A stretch of DNA of 64,000 bases from positions 26,801 to 90,800 of the forward strand of contig NZ_JANQBD010000034.1 in assembly GCF_024722015.1 (NCBI RefSeq), written 5' to 3'. This document shows, piece by piece, positions 42,744 through 51,312 of the stretch; within the stretch, counting starts at the first letter, position 1, and each line of letters begins with the position of its first letter. The notes beneath the pieces are model-generated. The model saw only the letters and a list, made by a program, of their open reading frames with translations, did no database searches and was not told where the DNA came from. The position numbers and the translations under genes are program-made. Source of the DNA: Paenibacillus radicis (ex Xue et al. 2023) (GTDB lineage: Bacteria > Bacillota > Bacilli > Paenibacillales > NBRC-103111).

Positions 42744-44003
42744 ATGAGTACAGTTAACAATTCACTAATCCGAGACATCAACCTAGCACCACAAGGCAAG
42801 CTAAAACTCGACTGGGTTAAAGCGCACATGCCTCTACTCAACACAATCGAAGAACAGTTTAAGAAAGAACAACCATTCAAAGGACTAAAAGTAACGATCT
42901 GCCTTCACTTAGAAGCAAAAACCGGCTATTTGGCTCAAGTTGTACAAGCCGGTGGAGCTGAGGTCGCAGTATGCGGAAGCAATCCGCTATCAACTCAAGA
43001 TGATGTTGTCGCGGCTCTTGTTGAAAGCGGAATAACAGCCTACGCTTGGTACAATGTAACGGATGAAGAATACCATATGCATATTAATAAAGCTTTGGAT
43101 TTCAGACCAAATGCTATCATTGATGATGGTGGGGATCTTGTAAGCATTTTGCATAGCCAGCGTTTGGAACAAACAAAAGAGATCATTGGTGGCTGTGAAG
43201 AGACAACTACAGGGATTATCCGTCTTAAAGCTCTGGAAAATGAAGGTAAGCTTCAATTTCCAATGATGGCTGTTAATGATGCATATTGCAAATATTTATT
43301 TGATAATCGTTATGGTACCGGACAATCCGTTTGGGATGGAATAAATAGAACTACTAATTTAGTTGTCGCTGGAAAGACGGTTGTAGTAGTTGGATATGGC
43401 TGGTGCGGTAAGGGCGTGGCTATGCGTGCAAAAGGTCTTGGAGCACAGGTTATAGTCACGGAAATCGACCCTATTAAAGCGATTGAAGCCTACATGGACG
43501 GTTTTACTGTAATGCCGATGATCGAGGCGGTTAAGCATGGTGATTTCTATGTTACGGTTACTGGTAACCGTGATGTTATTGCTGACGAGCATTTTGATGT
43601 TATGAAAGACGGAGCTATCATGTGTAATGCTGGTCATTTTGATATTGAAGTGAACAAAAACGATCTTGCAGCAAGAGCTGTAAGTGTCCGTGAAGTTCGT
43701 AAGAACATAGATGAGTATGAGATGAAGGACGGTCGTAAATTGTATCTTCTGGCTGGCGGTCGTTTAGTGAACTTGGCCGCGGGAGACGGACATCCTGCAG
43801 AAGTAATGGATTTGACGTTTGCTTTGCAAGCTCTTTCTTTAAAACATGTAGTCCAAAACAGCAAGTCCATAGGTCCAAAAGTTCAACCAGTTCCAAGTGA
43901 ATTAGATCGTTATGTTGCTTATCTAAGACTAGAAACACTAGGTTTAAAGATCGATAAGCTGTCTCAAAAACAAGAAGAATATTTGTCCAGCTGGGCTGAA
44001 TAA
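42744..44003 (+). CDS. ahcY: Adenosylhomocysteinase
   Basis: NAD-dependent enzyme that splits S-adenosylhomocysteine, the by-product of all SAM methylations, into adenosine and homocysteine. The 419 residues include LHLEAKTGYLAQVVQAGGAEV, IIDDGGDLVSILH, GGCEETTTGIIRLKALE, the NAD loop VVVVGYGWCGKGVAMRAKG, VTGNRDVI and AGHFDIEV. The C-terminal Lys/Tyr region is present. Many Bacillales use the Pfs/LuxS route instead, so this enzyme here is notable. It begins 17 bases after a methyltransferase stop, with AAGGGAG upstream, and metK follows 23 bases later. Base composition returns to that of the host genome from here on. Confidence 0.96.
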   Translation: MSTVNNSLIRDINLAPQGKLKLDWVKAHMPLLNTIEEQFKKEQPFKGLKVTICLHLEAKTGYLAQVVQAGGAEVAVCGSNPLSTQDDVVAALVESGITAYAWYNVTDEEYHMHINKALDFRPNAIIDDGGDLVSILHSQRLEQTKEIIGGCEETTTGIIRLKALENEGKLQFPMMAVNDAYCKYLFDNRYGTGQSVWDGINRTTNLVVAGKTVVVVGYGWCGKGVAMRAKGLGAQVIVTEIDPIKAIEAYMDGFTVMPMIEAVKHGDFYVTVTGNRDVIADEHFDVMKDGAIMCNAGHFDIEVNKNDLAARAVSVREVRKNIDEYEMKDGRKLYLLAGGRLVNLAAGDGHPAEVMDLTFALQALSLKHVVQNSKSIGPKVQPVPSELDRYVAYLRLETLGLKIDKLSQKQEEYLSSWAE

Positions 44004-44026
44004 CTAGTATTGGAGAGATGAACTAG

Positions 44027-45256
44027 ATGAATGAAGATAGACACTTATTTACGTCAGAGTCAGTTACTGAAGGGCATCCAGATAAAATGTGTGATCAAAT
44101 TTCCGATGCGATTTTGGATGCGATCTTAGAACAGGATCCTAATGCACGTGTAGCTTGTGAGACTGCGACTTCAACTGGCTTGCTTCTGGTAACTGGTGAA
44201 ATTACTACAACAGCAAAAGTGGATTACAACAAAGTAGTAAGACAAACAATTAAGGAAATTGGGTATACACGCGCTAAGTTTGGTTTTGATTCCGAGACAA
44301 GTGCTGTTATAACGGCGATTAATGAGCAATCCCCAGATATCGCTATGGGTGTTAATAATGCACTAGAAGCACGTGAAGGACAAATGAGCGAAGATGATAT
44401 TGACGCGATTGGAGCAGGGGACCAAGGACTTATGTTTGGGTTTGCTTGCAATGAGACACCTGAGCTTATGCCGCTTCCTATTGCTCTGTCACATAAATTG
44501 GCTCGTCGTTTAGCTGAAATCAGAAAAAATGGCACCCTAACTTACTTGCGCCCTGATGCAAAAACTCAGGTTACTGTCGAGTATGAAGGGGAGAAGCCGG
44601 TTCGAATTGAAACGATTGTTATTTCTACTCAGCACAGTCCGGATGTGACTTTGGAACAAATTAAAGAAGATATGCATGAGCATATTATTAAATCTGTTGT
44701 GCCTCATGAATTTATTGATGAGAATACGAACTACTTCATTAATCCTACAGGCCGTTTTGTAATTGGTGGACCTCAAGGTGATGCTGGCTTAACAGGCAGA
44801 AAAATCATCGTTGACACTTATGGTGGATATGCACGTCATGGCGGAGGAGCTTTCTCGGGTAAGGACCCAACTAAAGTAGACCGTTCCGCTGCTTATGCCT
44901 CACGCTATGTAGCGAAGAATATTGTGGCCGCAGGGTTGGCTGACAAATGCGAAGTACAGCTTGCCTACGCTATCGGTGTAGCTAAACCTGTTTCAATTGC
45001 TGTGAATACTTTTGGTACTGGTACAATCAGTGATAAGCTGATGGTTAAACTTGTTAGAGAGCATTTTGATCTAAGACCGGCTGGTATTATTAAAATGCTT
45101 GACTTACGTCGGCCGATTTATCGTCAAACTGCAGCTTACGGACATTTTGGCCGTAATGATCTGAATGTTCCTTGGGAACAGACAGACAAGGCTGATCTGC
45201 TTAAAGCTGGAGCGGAGATTTTAGCTGCTTCACAGGAGGCTGCAACATCAAAATAA
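44027..45256 (+). CDS. metK: S-adenosylmethionine synthetase
   Basis: Makes SAM from methionine and ATP. The 409-residue protein shows all family motifs: LFTSESVTEGHPDKMCDQISDAILD, the ATP-site GAGDQGLMFGFACNETPELMPLP and the P-loop-like GGGAFSGKDPTKVDRSAAYASRY. It follows ahcY by 23 bases and ends in a terminator, so the pair forms the end of the glycan operon or a small operon of its own. A housekeeping metK is usual elsewhere in Paenibacillus genomes; whether this is the only copy cannot be told from the window. No SAM riboswitch is seen upstream. Confidence 0.97.
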   Translation: MNEDRHLFTSESVTEGHPDKMCDQISDAILDAILEQDPNARVACETATSTGLLLVTGEITTTAKVDYNKVVRQTIKEIGYTRAKFGFDSETSAVITAINEQSPDIAMGVNNALEAREGQMSEDDIDAIGAGDQGLMFGFACNETPELMPLPIALSHKLARRLAEIRKNGTLTYLRPDAKTQVTVEYEGEKPVRIETIVISTQHSPDVTLEQIKEDMHEHIIKSVVPHEFIDENTNYFINPTGRFVIGGPQGDAGLTGRKIIVDTYGGYARHGGGAFSGKDPTKVDRSAAYASRYVAKNIVAAGLADKCEVQLAYAIGVAKPVSIAVNTFGTGTISDKLMVKLVREHFDLRPAGIIKMLDLRRPIYRQTAAYGHFGRNDLNVPWEQTDKADLLKAGAEILAASQEAATSK

Positions 45257-45283
45257 AAAGAGGGGCTATGGCCCCTCTTTTTA
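45257..45283. terminator. Bidirectional terminator between metK and the PfkB kinase gene
   Basis: AAAAAGAGGGGC, TATG, GCCCCTCTTTTT: a near-perfect hairpin with A on one side and T on the other, able to stop transcription in both directions. It separates convergent genes. Confidence 0.92.
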
Positions 45284-46237
45284 TTACTTCTTCACCAACA
45301 ACCCCTGAAAATACTCATCCTGCTTAAACTTCACCCGCAAATCAGGACAATTATTCTCCTGAGACTCAATAGTCCAACCAGCAACCTTCGTTCCACAAAC
45401 AACAGCTTCTTTAAGCGTTAACCCTCTAACAAGTCCCATCACAGTTCCCGAGAAAAATGCATCACCAGCGCCGCTGGAATCCACTAGCTTAACAGGGAAT
45501 ACAGGCTGGTAGCCGGATTCTTTGCTTCTTGAATCATAGTAAATGGAGCCGTTCTCTCCTAATGTGATCACCATTGAACGCAAGCCGGAGGAATCCACGA
45601 AGGAGATCAACTCCTGAATCAATTCATTTTGGTTCAAGTTGTCGATATTTTTTCCTAAAAGGCGTCCCGCCTCGATATCATTGCAAATGAAGCACTCAAG
45701 CTGATTAAGAAGCGACATATTGGATAAAATAACATCTAAGTTCCCTGGAATGCCGAAGACCGGCTTATTTTCCTGCAAGGATAGTTCGACAACTCTTTTG
45801 GAAATTTGTTCATTGAGGTCTAGCTCCAGAACAATATGGGTGGATTGCTGAACAATCTTTTTACCTGAGTTGTCGATAATTCTCTCAAGCTCATCCAACT
45901 GCGGCATTTGCGAAATGGAACCGGCCAGGTTGCCGTTCTCATCCAATACAGCTAACCACATTCCCATGCCCTGATTAATTTTACCCAGATATTCGGTGTG
46001 AGCATTGGATTTTTTTAGACGTTGAATGATCTCATCGCCGAGTCCTGTGCTATCCACTGTCGAAACAAAAGAAGTAGCGAGGTCTAGGTTTGTCAGATTT
46101 TCAGCAACGTTGCGTCCAACGCCCCCATGAACAAATTGAATGCTGCCGAGATTGCGGCCTGTGGGTATGTATTCGTTTTTTGAAAAACCTTTGCAATCAA
46201 CAAAAACAGTACCAATAACGGATACAAAAGATGACAT
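45284..46237 (-). CDS. PfkB-family carbohydrate or nucleoside kinase
   Basis: A 317-residue ribokinase-type enzyme. It has the N-terminal GGVGRNVAENLTNLDL and the C-terminal catalytic motif DSSGAGDAFFSGTVMGLVRG, in which the Asp is the base. The substrate cannot be read from the motifs; pseudouridine, sugar and adenosine kinases all share this fold. Being next to ahcY, which releases adenosine, it could salvage that adenosine, but it is transcribed towards metK and has its own promoter region, so the link is weak. AAGGGG lies before the ATG. A TATAAT (46273-46278 on the minus strand) is a candidate -10. Confidence 0.85.
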   Translation of the reverse strand: MSSFVSVIGTVFVDCKGFSKNEYIPTGRNLGSIQFVHGGVGRNVAENLTNLDLATSFVSTVDSTGLGDEIIQRLKKSNAHTEYLGKINQGMGMWLAVLDENGNLAGSISQMPQLDELERIIDNSGKKIVQQSTHIVLELDLNEQISKRVVELSLQENKPVFGIPGNLDVILSNMSLLNQLECFICNDIEAGRLLGKNIDNLNQNELIQELISFVDSSGLRSMVITLGENGSIYYDSRSKESGYQPVFPVKLVDSSGAGDAFFSGTVMGLVRGLTLKEAVVCGTKVAGWTIESQENNCPDLRVKFKQDEYFQGLLVKK

Positions 46238-46827
46238 GTACGGAATCCCCTTACTAATAGTAGTATGCTTTTATTATATTTTAATTTTAGGTTAAAAAGA
46301 AGATAATGTTTACACAAAATAATTATTCGTAACTCGCTCCTATAACCACCCGGTTATAGGATTTTTTATTGCAGCAGCTGCCAAGGACGCTAAAGTTCTC
46401 ATACCGTCAGTGAGACAGCACCAAATGGAAAGGTTATGACGTTAGTAGCAAAAGACAACGGGGGATGTCGGAATGGTAGAGTTCTAATGGTAGAGAGGAG
46501 ATAGCGGCAGAATTTCTACACCTAGGCGAGACTACAGTATTAGCGCCTCTAAGGCATTAAGTTTTCATCATTGATGTCACAGAAGTTTGGCGGAAACAGT
46601 AGCTTGTGAATACTTGTGAGGCATATGAAGAAACTAATAGCAAAAGTAACTACGTGATGCACACTAGCGACCATGTATGTCACCGTTCAGCGTTCAGAGG
46701 ATAAGTGACGGTTGAAAAAGTCCTTTTTAATGCCCGAATCTTATGACCTTGCCTCAAAGCAGGATTCACTTCTATGCAGCAGTACCTTATGTACGGATAT
46801 GATTTTGCACAAAAGGAGCGATTACTA
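46238..46827. other. Unexplained non-coding stretch before the TerC-like gene
   Basis: About 590 bases. A terminator-like hairpin (CCTATAACC/GGTTATAGG then ATTTTTT) lies at 46339-46367. The rest, 46380-46770, has no usable ORF with a ribosome site and does not show the conserved core of the yybP-ykoY manganese riboswitch that often precedes terC-type genes. It contains pairing segments such as CGTCA 46405-46409 with TGACG 46437-46441, and TCACCGT 46680-46686 with ACGGTTGA 46708-46715, the latter followed by AAAAAGTCCTTTTT. It may hold a leader RNA of a kind I do not know, or decayed DNA. Confidence 0.4.
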
Positions 46828-47502
46828 ATGGAAATATTCACATCCGAATTTTGGTCTGCTTTACTCGCAATTGTCGTCATAGACCTTGTGCTAGCGGGGG
46901 ACAATGCAATTGTTATCGGATTATCTGCAAGAAATTTGCCCCGGGATCAGCAAAAGAAAGTTATTTTGTGGGGAACGGTTGGAGCTATTGTTGTACGTTC
47001 AGTGTTAACTCTGGTTGTCGTGTGGCTGCTTAAGATTCCGGGCTTGCTTCTTTTAGGGGGATTGTTGCTCATTTATATTGCCTATAAGCTGCTTGTGGAA
47101 GAAAAAAAGCATGGTGTGGAGTCCGCGGCTAGCTTGTGGGCTGCAATCAAAACGATAATTATCGCCGATACAGTGATGGGCTTGGATAATGTTTTGGCGG
47201 TTGCGGGGGCAGCTCATGGTGACTTTGTGTTGGTCGTACTGGGGCTGCTGATTAGCGTGCCTATCGTTGTGTGGGGGAGTACACTTATCCTAAAATGGGT
47301 CGAACGGTATCCGATTATTATTTTTATTGGATCGGGTGTTTTAGCATGGACTGCATCCAAAATGATTGTTGATGAACCATTCTTAAAAGGATTTTTTGAT
47401 GTAAATCCAGTCTTGAAGTGGGGATTAGTGGTTGTCATCGTCGCAGGTGTATTGGTTTTAGGGAAAGTAAAGCAGCAAAAACGTACGTTGGAAAAGGCAT
47501 GA
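46828..47502 (+). CDS. TerC-family integral membrane protein
   Basis: A 224-residue protein with about seven hydrophobic segments and the family motifs VIDLVLAGDNAIVIGLSARNLP near the N-terminus and ADTVMGLDNVLAVAGAAHG in the middle, each with paired acidic residues in the membrane. TerC proteins are tied to metal resistance and, in Bacillus, to manganese supply for secreted enzymes. The ATG at 46828 follows AAAAGGAG; 18 upstream codons in the same frame lack a ribosome site. It is transcribed alone and has no clear terminator after it. Confidence 0.92.
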   Translation: MEIFTSEFWSALLAIVVIDLVLAGDNAIVIGLSARNLPRDQQKKVILWGTVGAIVVRSVLTLVVVWLLKIPGLLLLGGLLLIYIAYKLLVEEKKHGVESAASLWAAIKTIIIADTVMGLDNVLAVAGAAHGDFVLVVLGLLISVPIVVWGSTLILKWVERYPIIIFIGSGVLAWTASKMIVDEPFLKGFFDVNPVLKWGLVVVIVAGVLVLGKVKQQKRTLEKA

Positions 47503-47875
47503 GGGGTTGGCGAGCGAATCCCGGGCGCGCGTTGCGTCACTGCATGTAGAGATATATGGATTAGAGAAAGTTCCAACTCGTCAAGCTAAAAAGTACAGCA
47601 CGGCCATTCACTAAAAACACAACAGAGAGCGTTGAAAAATCACTGTGCCAGAGCAAAGCGAAACTGGGCCTGCCTGACTAAGGCAGCTTAACGGCACTTG
47701 TCAGTGCTCTACGCTATCAGTAATAGCAAGGGAGCCAACCGTTCCGCCAGCTTAAGACCAGAGTGCGGTGGGGAGCATCGCGGACAAAAGGGCTGAGACA
47801 GGCACAGGAGATGCATACAGCCCCCTAACTCAAATTTCAAAAAGTCTGGAATATTTATATTTCATTCGACATACA
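47503..47875. other. Hairpin-rich non-coding stretch after the TerC-like gene
   Basis: About 370 bases without a supported gene. Several nested pairings are visible: CTGCC/GGCAG at 47670-47686, GTGCC/GGCAC at 47645-47697, AGAGC 47650-47654 with GCTCT 47706-47710, GCTAT-CAGTA-ATAGC at 47713-47727, and GGGCTG/CAGCCC at 47790-47823. This density suggests a structured RNA, but I do not recognise one. The segment GCTGAGA near 47792 recalls a TPP riboswitch piece, but the remaining conserved parts are missing. Confidence 0.4.
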
Positions 47876-47904
47876 TTGAAAGCGAATTCATTTATACGTA
47901 TAAC
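47876..47904 (+). promoter_or_regulatory. Promoter of the arabinose-type transport operon
   Basis: -35 box TTGAAA at 47876-47881 and -10 box TATAAC at 47899-47904 with a 17-base spacer. The -10 box lies inside the first AraR-like operator, so a bound repressor would exclude RNA polymerase. Confidence 0.7.
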
Positions 47905-47905
47905 T
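47890..47905. promoter_or_regulatory. AraR-like operator box 1
   Basis: ATTTATACGTATAACT, a near-palindrome that fits the Bacillus AraR box ATTTGTACGTACAAAT at most positions and covers the -10 box. Confidence 0.8.
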
Positions 47906-47931
47906 TTCAAAAAACGATAAGAAAAGATTTG

Positions 47932-47947
47932 ATTTGTACGTATAAAT
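47932..47947. promoter_or_regulatory. AraR-like operator box 2
   Basis: ATTTGTACGTATAAAT, one base off the Bacillus subtilis AraR consensus. It lies exactly 42 bases downstream of box 1, four turns of the helix, as in the cooperatively bound operator pairs of the B. subtilis ara genes. Confidence 0.88.
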
Positions 47948-48165
47948 AAGGGGGCAGATTACTTTGGAGGTTAGCTAAATCCTAAATTGCAATGATTGGT
48001 GCTCGAAGCATAGGGGGTTATAAGACCGCATGATGATGGATATCTTAGCTGTTCAGGAGTTCCAAAATACGAAGGAGCTTCGATTAATGGGCATAAATGA
48101 AGAAAGCTTACAAATGATATCAACCTGTAGCGAAAACGAATAATAAAGTTAGTAGGTGAACAAAT

Positions 48166-49050
48166 TTGTATGTGAAAAATAAAGAACCGTTTTGGAATGA
48201 TATAAAAGTAGTTCCTTATCTTTTTATTTTGCCAAATATGCTTCTGTTTTTATGCTTTATGATCATTCCGATTTTCATGACCTTCTACTATAGCCTTGTC
48301 AAATGGGGAGGAATGGGTAGTCCCGTATTTATAGGATTTGATAATTACTTGTATCTTTTGGGTGATGAGGTATTCAGAAAGTCTGTTTGGGTGACCATCT
48401 TATTCACGGTAGCAACCGTTCCTATTCTAATGATAATGTCACTTATGTTTGCACTTTTATTAAATCAAAAAATTAAATTCAGATCGTTCTTCCGTAGCGT
48501 GTTGTTCATTCCCTCCATAATCTCATCTGTTGTAGTTGGTATGGTTTTTGTATGGTTGTTCAATGATCAACTGGGATTCATTAACTATATTCTCAATTCT
48601 TTTGGTATAAAATCGATTGGCTGGTCAACAAATCCCAATATGGCGATGGTAATGATCATCGTAGGTACTCTCTGGAGTCGAATAGGGTATAACATGGTCA
48701 TTTATTTGGCGGCACTTCAAGGAATATCCCCAGAGTATTATGAGGCCGCCACCATTGACGGTGCAAACTCGTGGCAAAAATTTCGCTTTATAACAATGCC
48801 TCTCCTTAAGCCTATTCATACTTTCATCTTAATAACGGTTGTCATTCACTCCTTCCGTTCATTTGATCTGATTTATGTTATGACCAAAGGTGGTCCTCTA
48901 AATGCAACAACAACTCTTGTCATGCATGTTTATGATACTGCATTTAAGCTGAACTATTTTGGTCGCGCATCTGCATCAGGTGTTATTTTATTTCTAATTC
49001 TTATGGCATTTACTCTGTTCAGACTTAAATCAAACAAGGAGAACGTATGA
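48166..49050 (+). CDS. Sugar ABC transporter permease (AraP-like)
   Basis: A 294-residue MalF-type inner membrane permease. About six hydrophobic segments, and the cytoplasmic EAA loop that docks with the ATPase: EYYEAATIDGANSWQKFRFITMPLLKP. The start is a TTG at 48166 with AGGTG upstream. It is the first structural gene after the two AraR boxes, and overlaps the second permease by four bases. Arabinose or arabino-oligosaccharide uptake is inferred from the regulator and operators. No ATPase gene is in the operon, which is usual: such importers share the MsmX-type ATPase encoded elsewhere. Confidence 0.88.
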   Translation: MYVKNKEPFWNDIKVVPYLFILPNMLLFLCFMIIPIFMTFYYSLVKWGGMGSPVFIGFDNYLYLLGDEVFRKSVWVTILFTVATVPILMIMSLMFALLLNQKIKFRSFFRSVLFIPSIISSVVVGMVFVWLFNDQLGFINYILNSFGIKSIGWSTNPNMAMVMIIVGTLWSRIGYNMVIYLAALQGISPEYYEAATIDGANSWQKFRFITMPLLKPIHTFILITVVIHSFRSFDLIYVMTKGGPLNATTTLVMHVYDTAFKLNYFGRASASGVILFLILMAFTLFRLKSNKENV

Positions 49051-49898
49051 TAAAAAATGAAAAAACACAGCTAATACGGCCACCAAAAGCCTCATATATG
49101 TTCACTTACGTACTAATGGTGATCGTATCTATTATTGTTCTGTTTCCCTTCTATTGGATGTTTGTAACGGCAGTAAAGCCTGTGGGTGAAATCTTTGAAT
49201 TTCCTCCTAAACTATGGCCGGGTGAGTTTTTGTGGGGAAACTTTGCCAAATCAATGTCCGCAACCGATTTCCCCACCTATTTTAAAAATAGTATCATCGT
49301 TACTTCCATTGCAACCCTTATTACCGTTTTTATTAATCTCCTTGCGGGGTACGCATTTGCTAAATATAAATTTAAGGGCAAGGAGCTCATGTTCTTAATC
49401 GTATTGAGCACATTGATGATTCCAATTCAGGTAACCATGATCCCTAACTTTATTATCGTATCTAAGCTGGGTTTGCTGAATACATATGCAGGACTCATTC
49501 TGCCTACTTGTGCGGAGGCATTCGGATTGTTCCTTTCCCGTCAGTTCATGTCTGAAATACCGGATGAGCTTATTGAATCGGGTCGTATGGATGGTGCAAG
49601 TGAGTTTCATATATTTAGCAAGATTGTTTTTCCGAACGTAAAACCTCTTCTTGGTGTTCTGGTTATATTCACAGTCATGTGGCGTTGGAATGATTTTCAG
49701 TGGCCGTTAATCATACTTTCAGATAAAAAGATGTACACGGTACAGCTTGGTTTATCGATGTTAAATGGAGTGAATTATGTTAATTGGAACGACCTGATGA
49801 GTGCTGCTCTTATCTCGATAATTCCTGTTATAATCGTATTCTTCGCTTTTCAGAAGCAATTTGTGCAGGGAATAACTCATACAGGCATTAAGGGCTAG
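49047..49898 (+). CDS. Sugar ABC transporter permease (AraQ-like)
   Basis: A 283-residue MalG-type permease partner of the preceding protein, with about six membrane segments and the EAA loop PDELIESGRMDGASEFHIFSKIVFPNVKP. ATGA overlap with the upstream gene ensures matched synthesis. KPVGEIFEFPPKLWPGEFLWGNF after the first helix and a C-terminal FAFQKQFVQGITHTGIKG are typical of the family. Substrate inferred as for its partner. Confidence 0.9.
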   Translation: MIKNEKTQLIRPPKASYMFTYVLMVIVSIIVLFPFYWMFVTAVKPVGEIFEFPPKLWPGEFLWGNFAKSMSATDFPTYFKNSIIVTSIATLITVFINLLAGYAFAKYKFKGKELMFLIVLSTLMIPIQVTMIPNFIIVSKLGLLNTYAGLILPTCAEAFGLFLSRQFMSEIPDELIESGRMDGASEFHIFSKIVFPNVKPLLGVLVIFTVMWRWNDFQWPLIILSDKKMYTVQLGLSMLNGVNYVNWNDLMSAALISIIPVIIVFFAFQKQFVQGITHTGIKG

Positions 49899-49971
49899 CT
49901 GATACGGCTTTTTTAATGAACCGCAAAGATGTGATGGTTAGTTGGTTATCTATTAAAAGGAGGAGAAGAAA

Positions 49972-51288
49972 ATGTCAGTTCATCCATTTAAGAGAGCGCT
50001 GTCAACGTTTTGCGCCTTGGGTATGGTCATTTCCGTGGCCGCGTGCAGTACACCTTCAGGCGGTAGAACAGAAACGGCAGGTAACGGAGCTGCAGAGAAA
50101 GATGCCGTACTTAAGGTAGCCTATTGGGAATCATCCTCATCTGATAAAGCGGGTTGGGATCTCATGATCAAGAATTTTGCAAAAGATCATCCGGAAATTA
50201 AATTAGAACCACAGGTTTATCCATCCAATACGTTTAGACAAACCCTAGACACAAGAATTGCCGGTAACGATTGGCCTGACATTGTACGCTACACGTATCA
50301 AAGACTTGGAAAATTTAAAGAGAACAATGTAATGCTTGACCTTAAAGGGAAAATTTCCGAAGAAAGTCTTAACGACCTGGTTCCCGCATTTCGTTCAGCT
50401 GTAACCTACAACGGTAAACTTGTAGCTATGCCTCATCATACGGATACAATGGCTATTTTCTACAATAAGGCTATGTTCGAGAAATCAGGAATAAGAATTC
50501 CTAAAAATGCAACAGACGGTTGGACGTGGGATGAACTTACGGCCAATGCACGTAAGCTTAAAGCAGACAATAATTTAGAATATGCTTTTGGTGGGATTTG
50601 GGAGAATGGCTCCGGTTACCGTTACCTTCCATTTATCTACATGAACGGCGGATCGGTTCTGAGTAAAGATATGAAATCTATTACTATCAATTCACCGGAA
50701 GCTCTTGCGGCTACAAAGCTTTATGAAACATGGCAGAAGGAAAAGCTCGTGGTGAAGACCGGGTTTACGCAGGAACCGGCATCTAATTTGCTTTTTGTTG
50801 CTAAGAAAATAGCGTTTACGTTTTCCGGCAGCTGGCATCTCTCTTACATGGAAGAAAACATGCCAGGGAATTGGGGAGTTACTTATATGCCTCAAGTTAA
50901 GGGGAAAAGCGGCTCGGATATGGGCGGTAATTCAATCTTCGCTTACGCAGGCACCAAATATCCAAATGCAGCGGCAATCTTTATTGACTATTTGACTAAT
51001 AAAGCTAATATGAAAGCATTTGCTGAGGCTTCTAACTTTATTCCTGTACGCACAAGTCTTATCAATGAGGGCTTAAAATATACCAGTTTCCAAAAAGAGA
51101 TGGACTTAATTCTCAATATCGTTAAAACCATCGATCCTAAAATGGCAGATGATGAGACATCTATCCGTTTCCAGCAAATAAACCAAATCTATGGTGAGAT
51201 CATGGATCCAATAGCTATTAATGGATCGATGACAGCTGAAAAGGCTTTGGAAAAAGCTCAAAAGGATATGACAGAAGCTTTAAAATAA
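49972..51288 (+). CDS. Extracellular sugar-binding lipoprotein (AraN-like)
   Basis: A 438-residue family 1 solute-binding protein. The signal peptide ends in the lipobox VAAC near residue 25, so the mature protein is anchored outside the membrane by a lipid-modified Cys. The mature part has the expected start (LKVAYWESSSSDKAGWDLMIKNFAKDHPEI), a Trp- and Tyr-rich middle, and FTFSGSWHLSYMEE typical of sugar binders. AAAAGGAGGAG precedes the ATG. Gene order here is permease, permease, binding protein, regulator, whereas in B. subtilis araN precedes araP and araQ. Confidence 0.9.
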   Translation: MSVHPFKRALSTFCALGMVISVAACSTPSGGRTETAGNGAAEKDAVLKVAYWESSSSDKAGWDLMIKNFAKDHPEIKLEPQVYPSNTFRQTLDTRIAGNDWPDIVRYTYQRLGKFKENNVMLDLKGKISEESLNDLVPAFRSAVTYNGKLVAMPHHTDTMAIFYNKAMFEKSGIRIPKNATDGWTWDELTANARKLKADNNLEYAFGGIWENGSGYRYLPFIYMNGGSVLSKDMKSITINSPEALAATKLYETWQKEKLVVKTGFTQEPASNLLFVAKKIAFTFSGSWHLSYMEENMPGNWGVTYMPQVKGKSGSDMGGNSIFAYAGTKYPNAAAIFIDYLTNKANMKAFAEASNFIPVRTSLINEGLKYTSFQKEMDLILNIVKTIDPKMADDETSIRFQQINQIYGEIMDPIAINGSMTAEKALEKAQKDMTEALK

Positions 51289-51312
51289 TGGTTTGTATGC
51301 TAGGGGATTTTT

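Noticed and set aside
45284..46237. PfkB-family gene as adenosine kinase tied to ahcY
   Set aside because: It is convergent with metK and separated by a bidirectional terminator, and its motifs do not fix the substrate, so no name was given.
46380..46830. yybP-ykoY manganese riboswitch before the TerC-like gene
   Set aside because: Looked for because of the gene family, but the conserved core segments are not present.
47785..47830. TPP riboswitch
   Set aside because: Only GCTGAGA is present; the second conserved arm and a thi gene are missing.
46380..47860. Group II intron with the TerC-like gene inside
   Set aside because: Flanking DNA is non-coding on both sides, but I find no 5' GTGYG boundary and no domain V hairpin.
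48030..48143. Short ORF of 37 codons beginning ATGATGATG between the AraR boxes and the first permease
   Set aside because: The nearest purine-rich stretch is too far upstream and there is no recognisable feature; it could be a leader peptide but I cannot support it.
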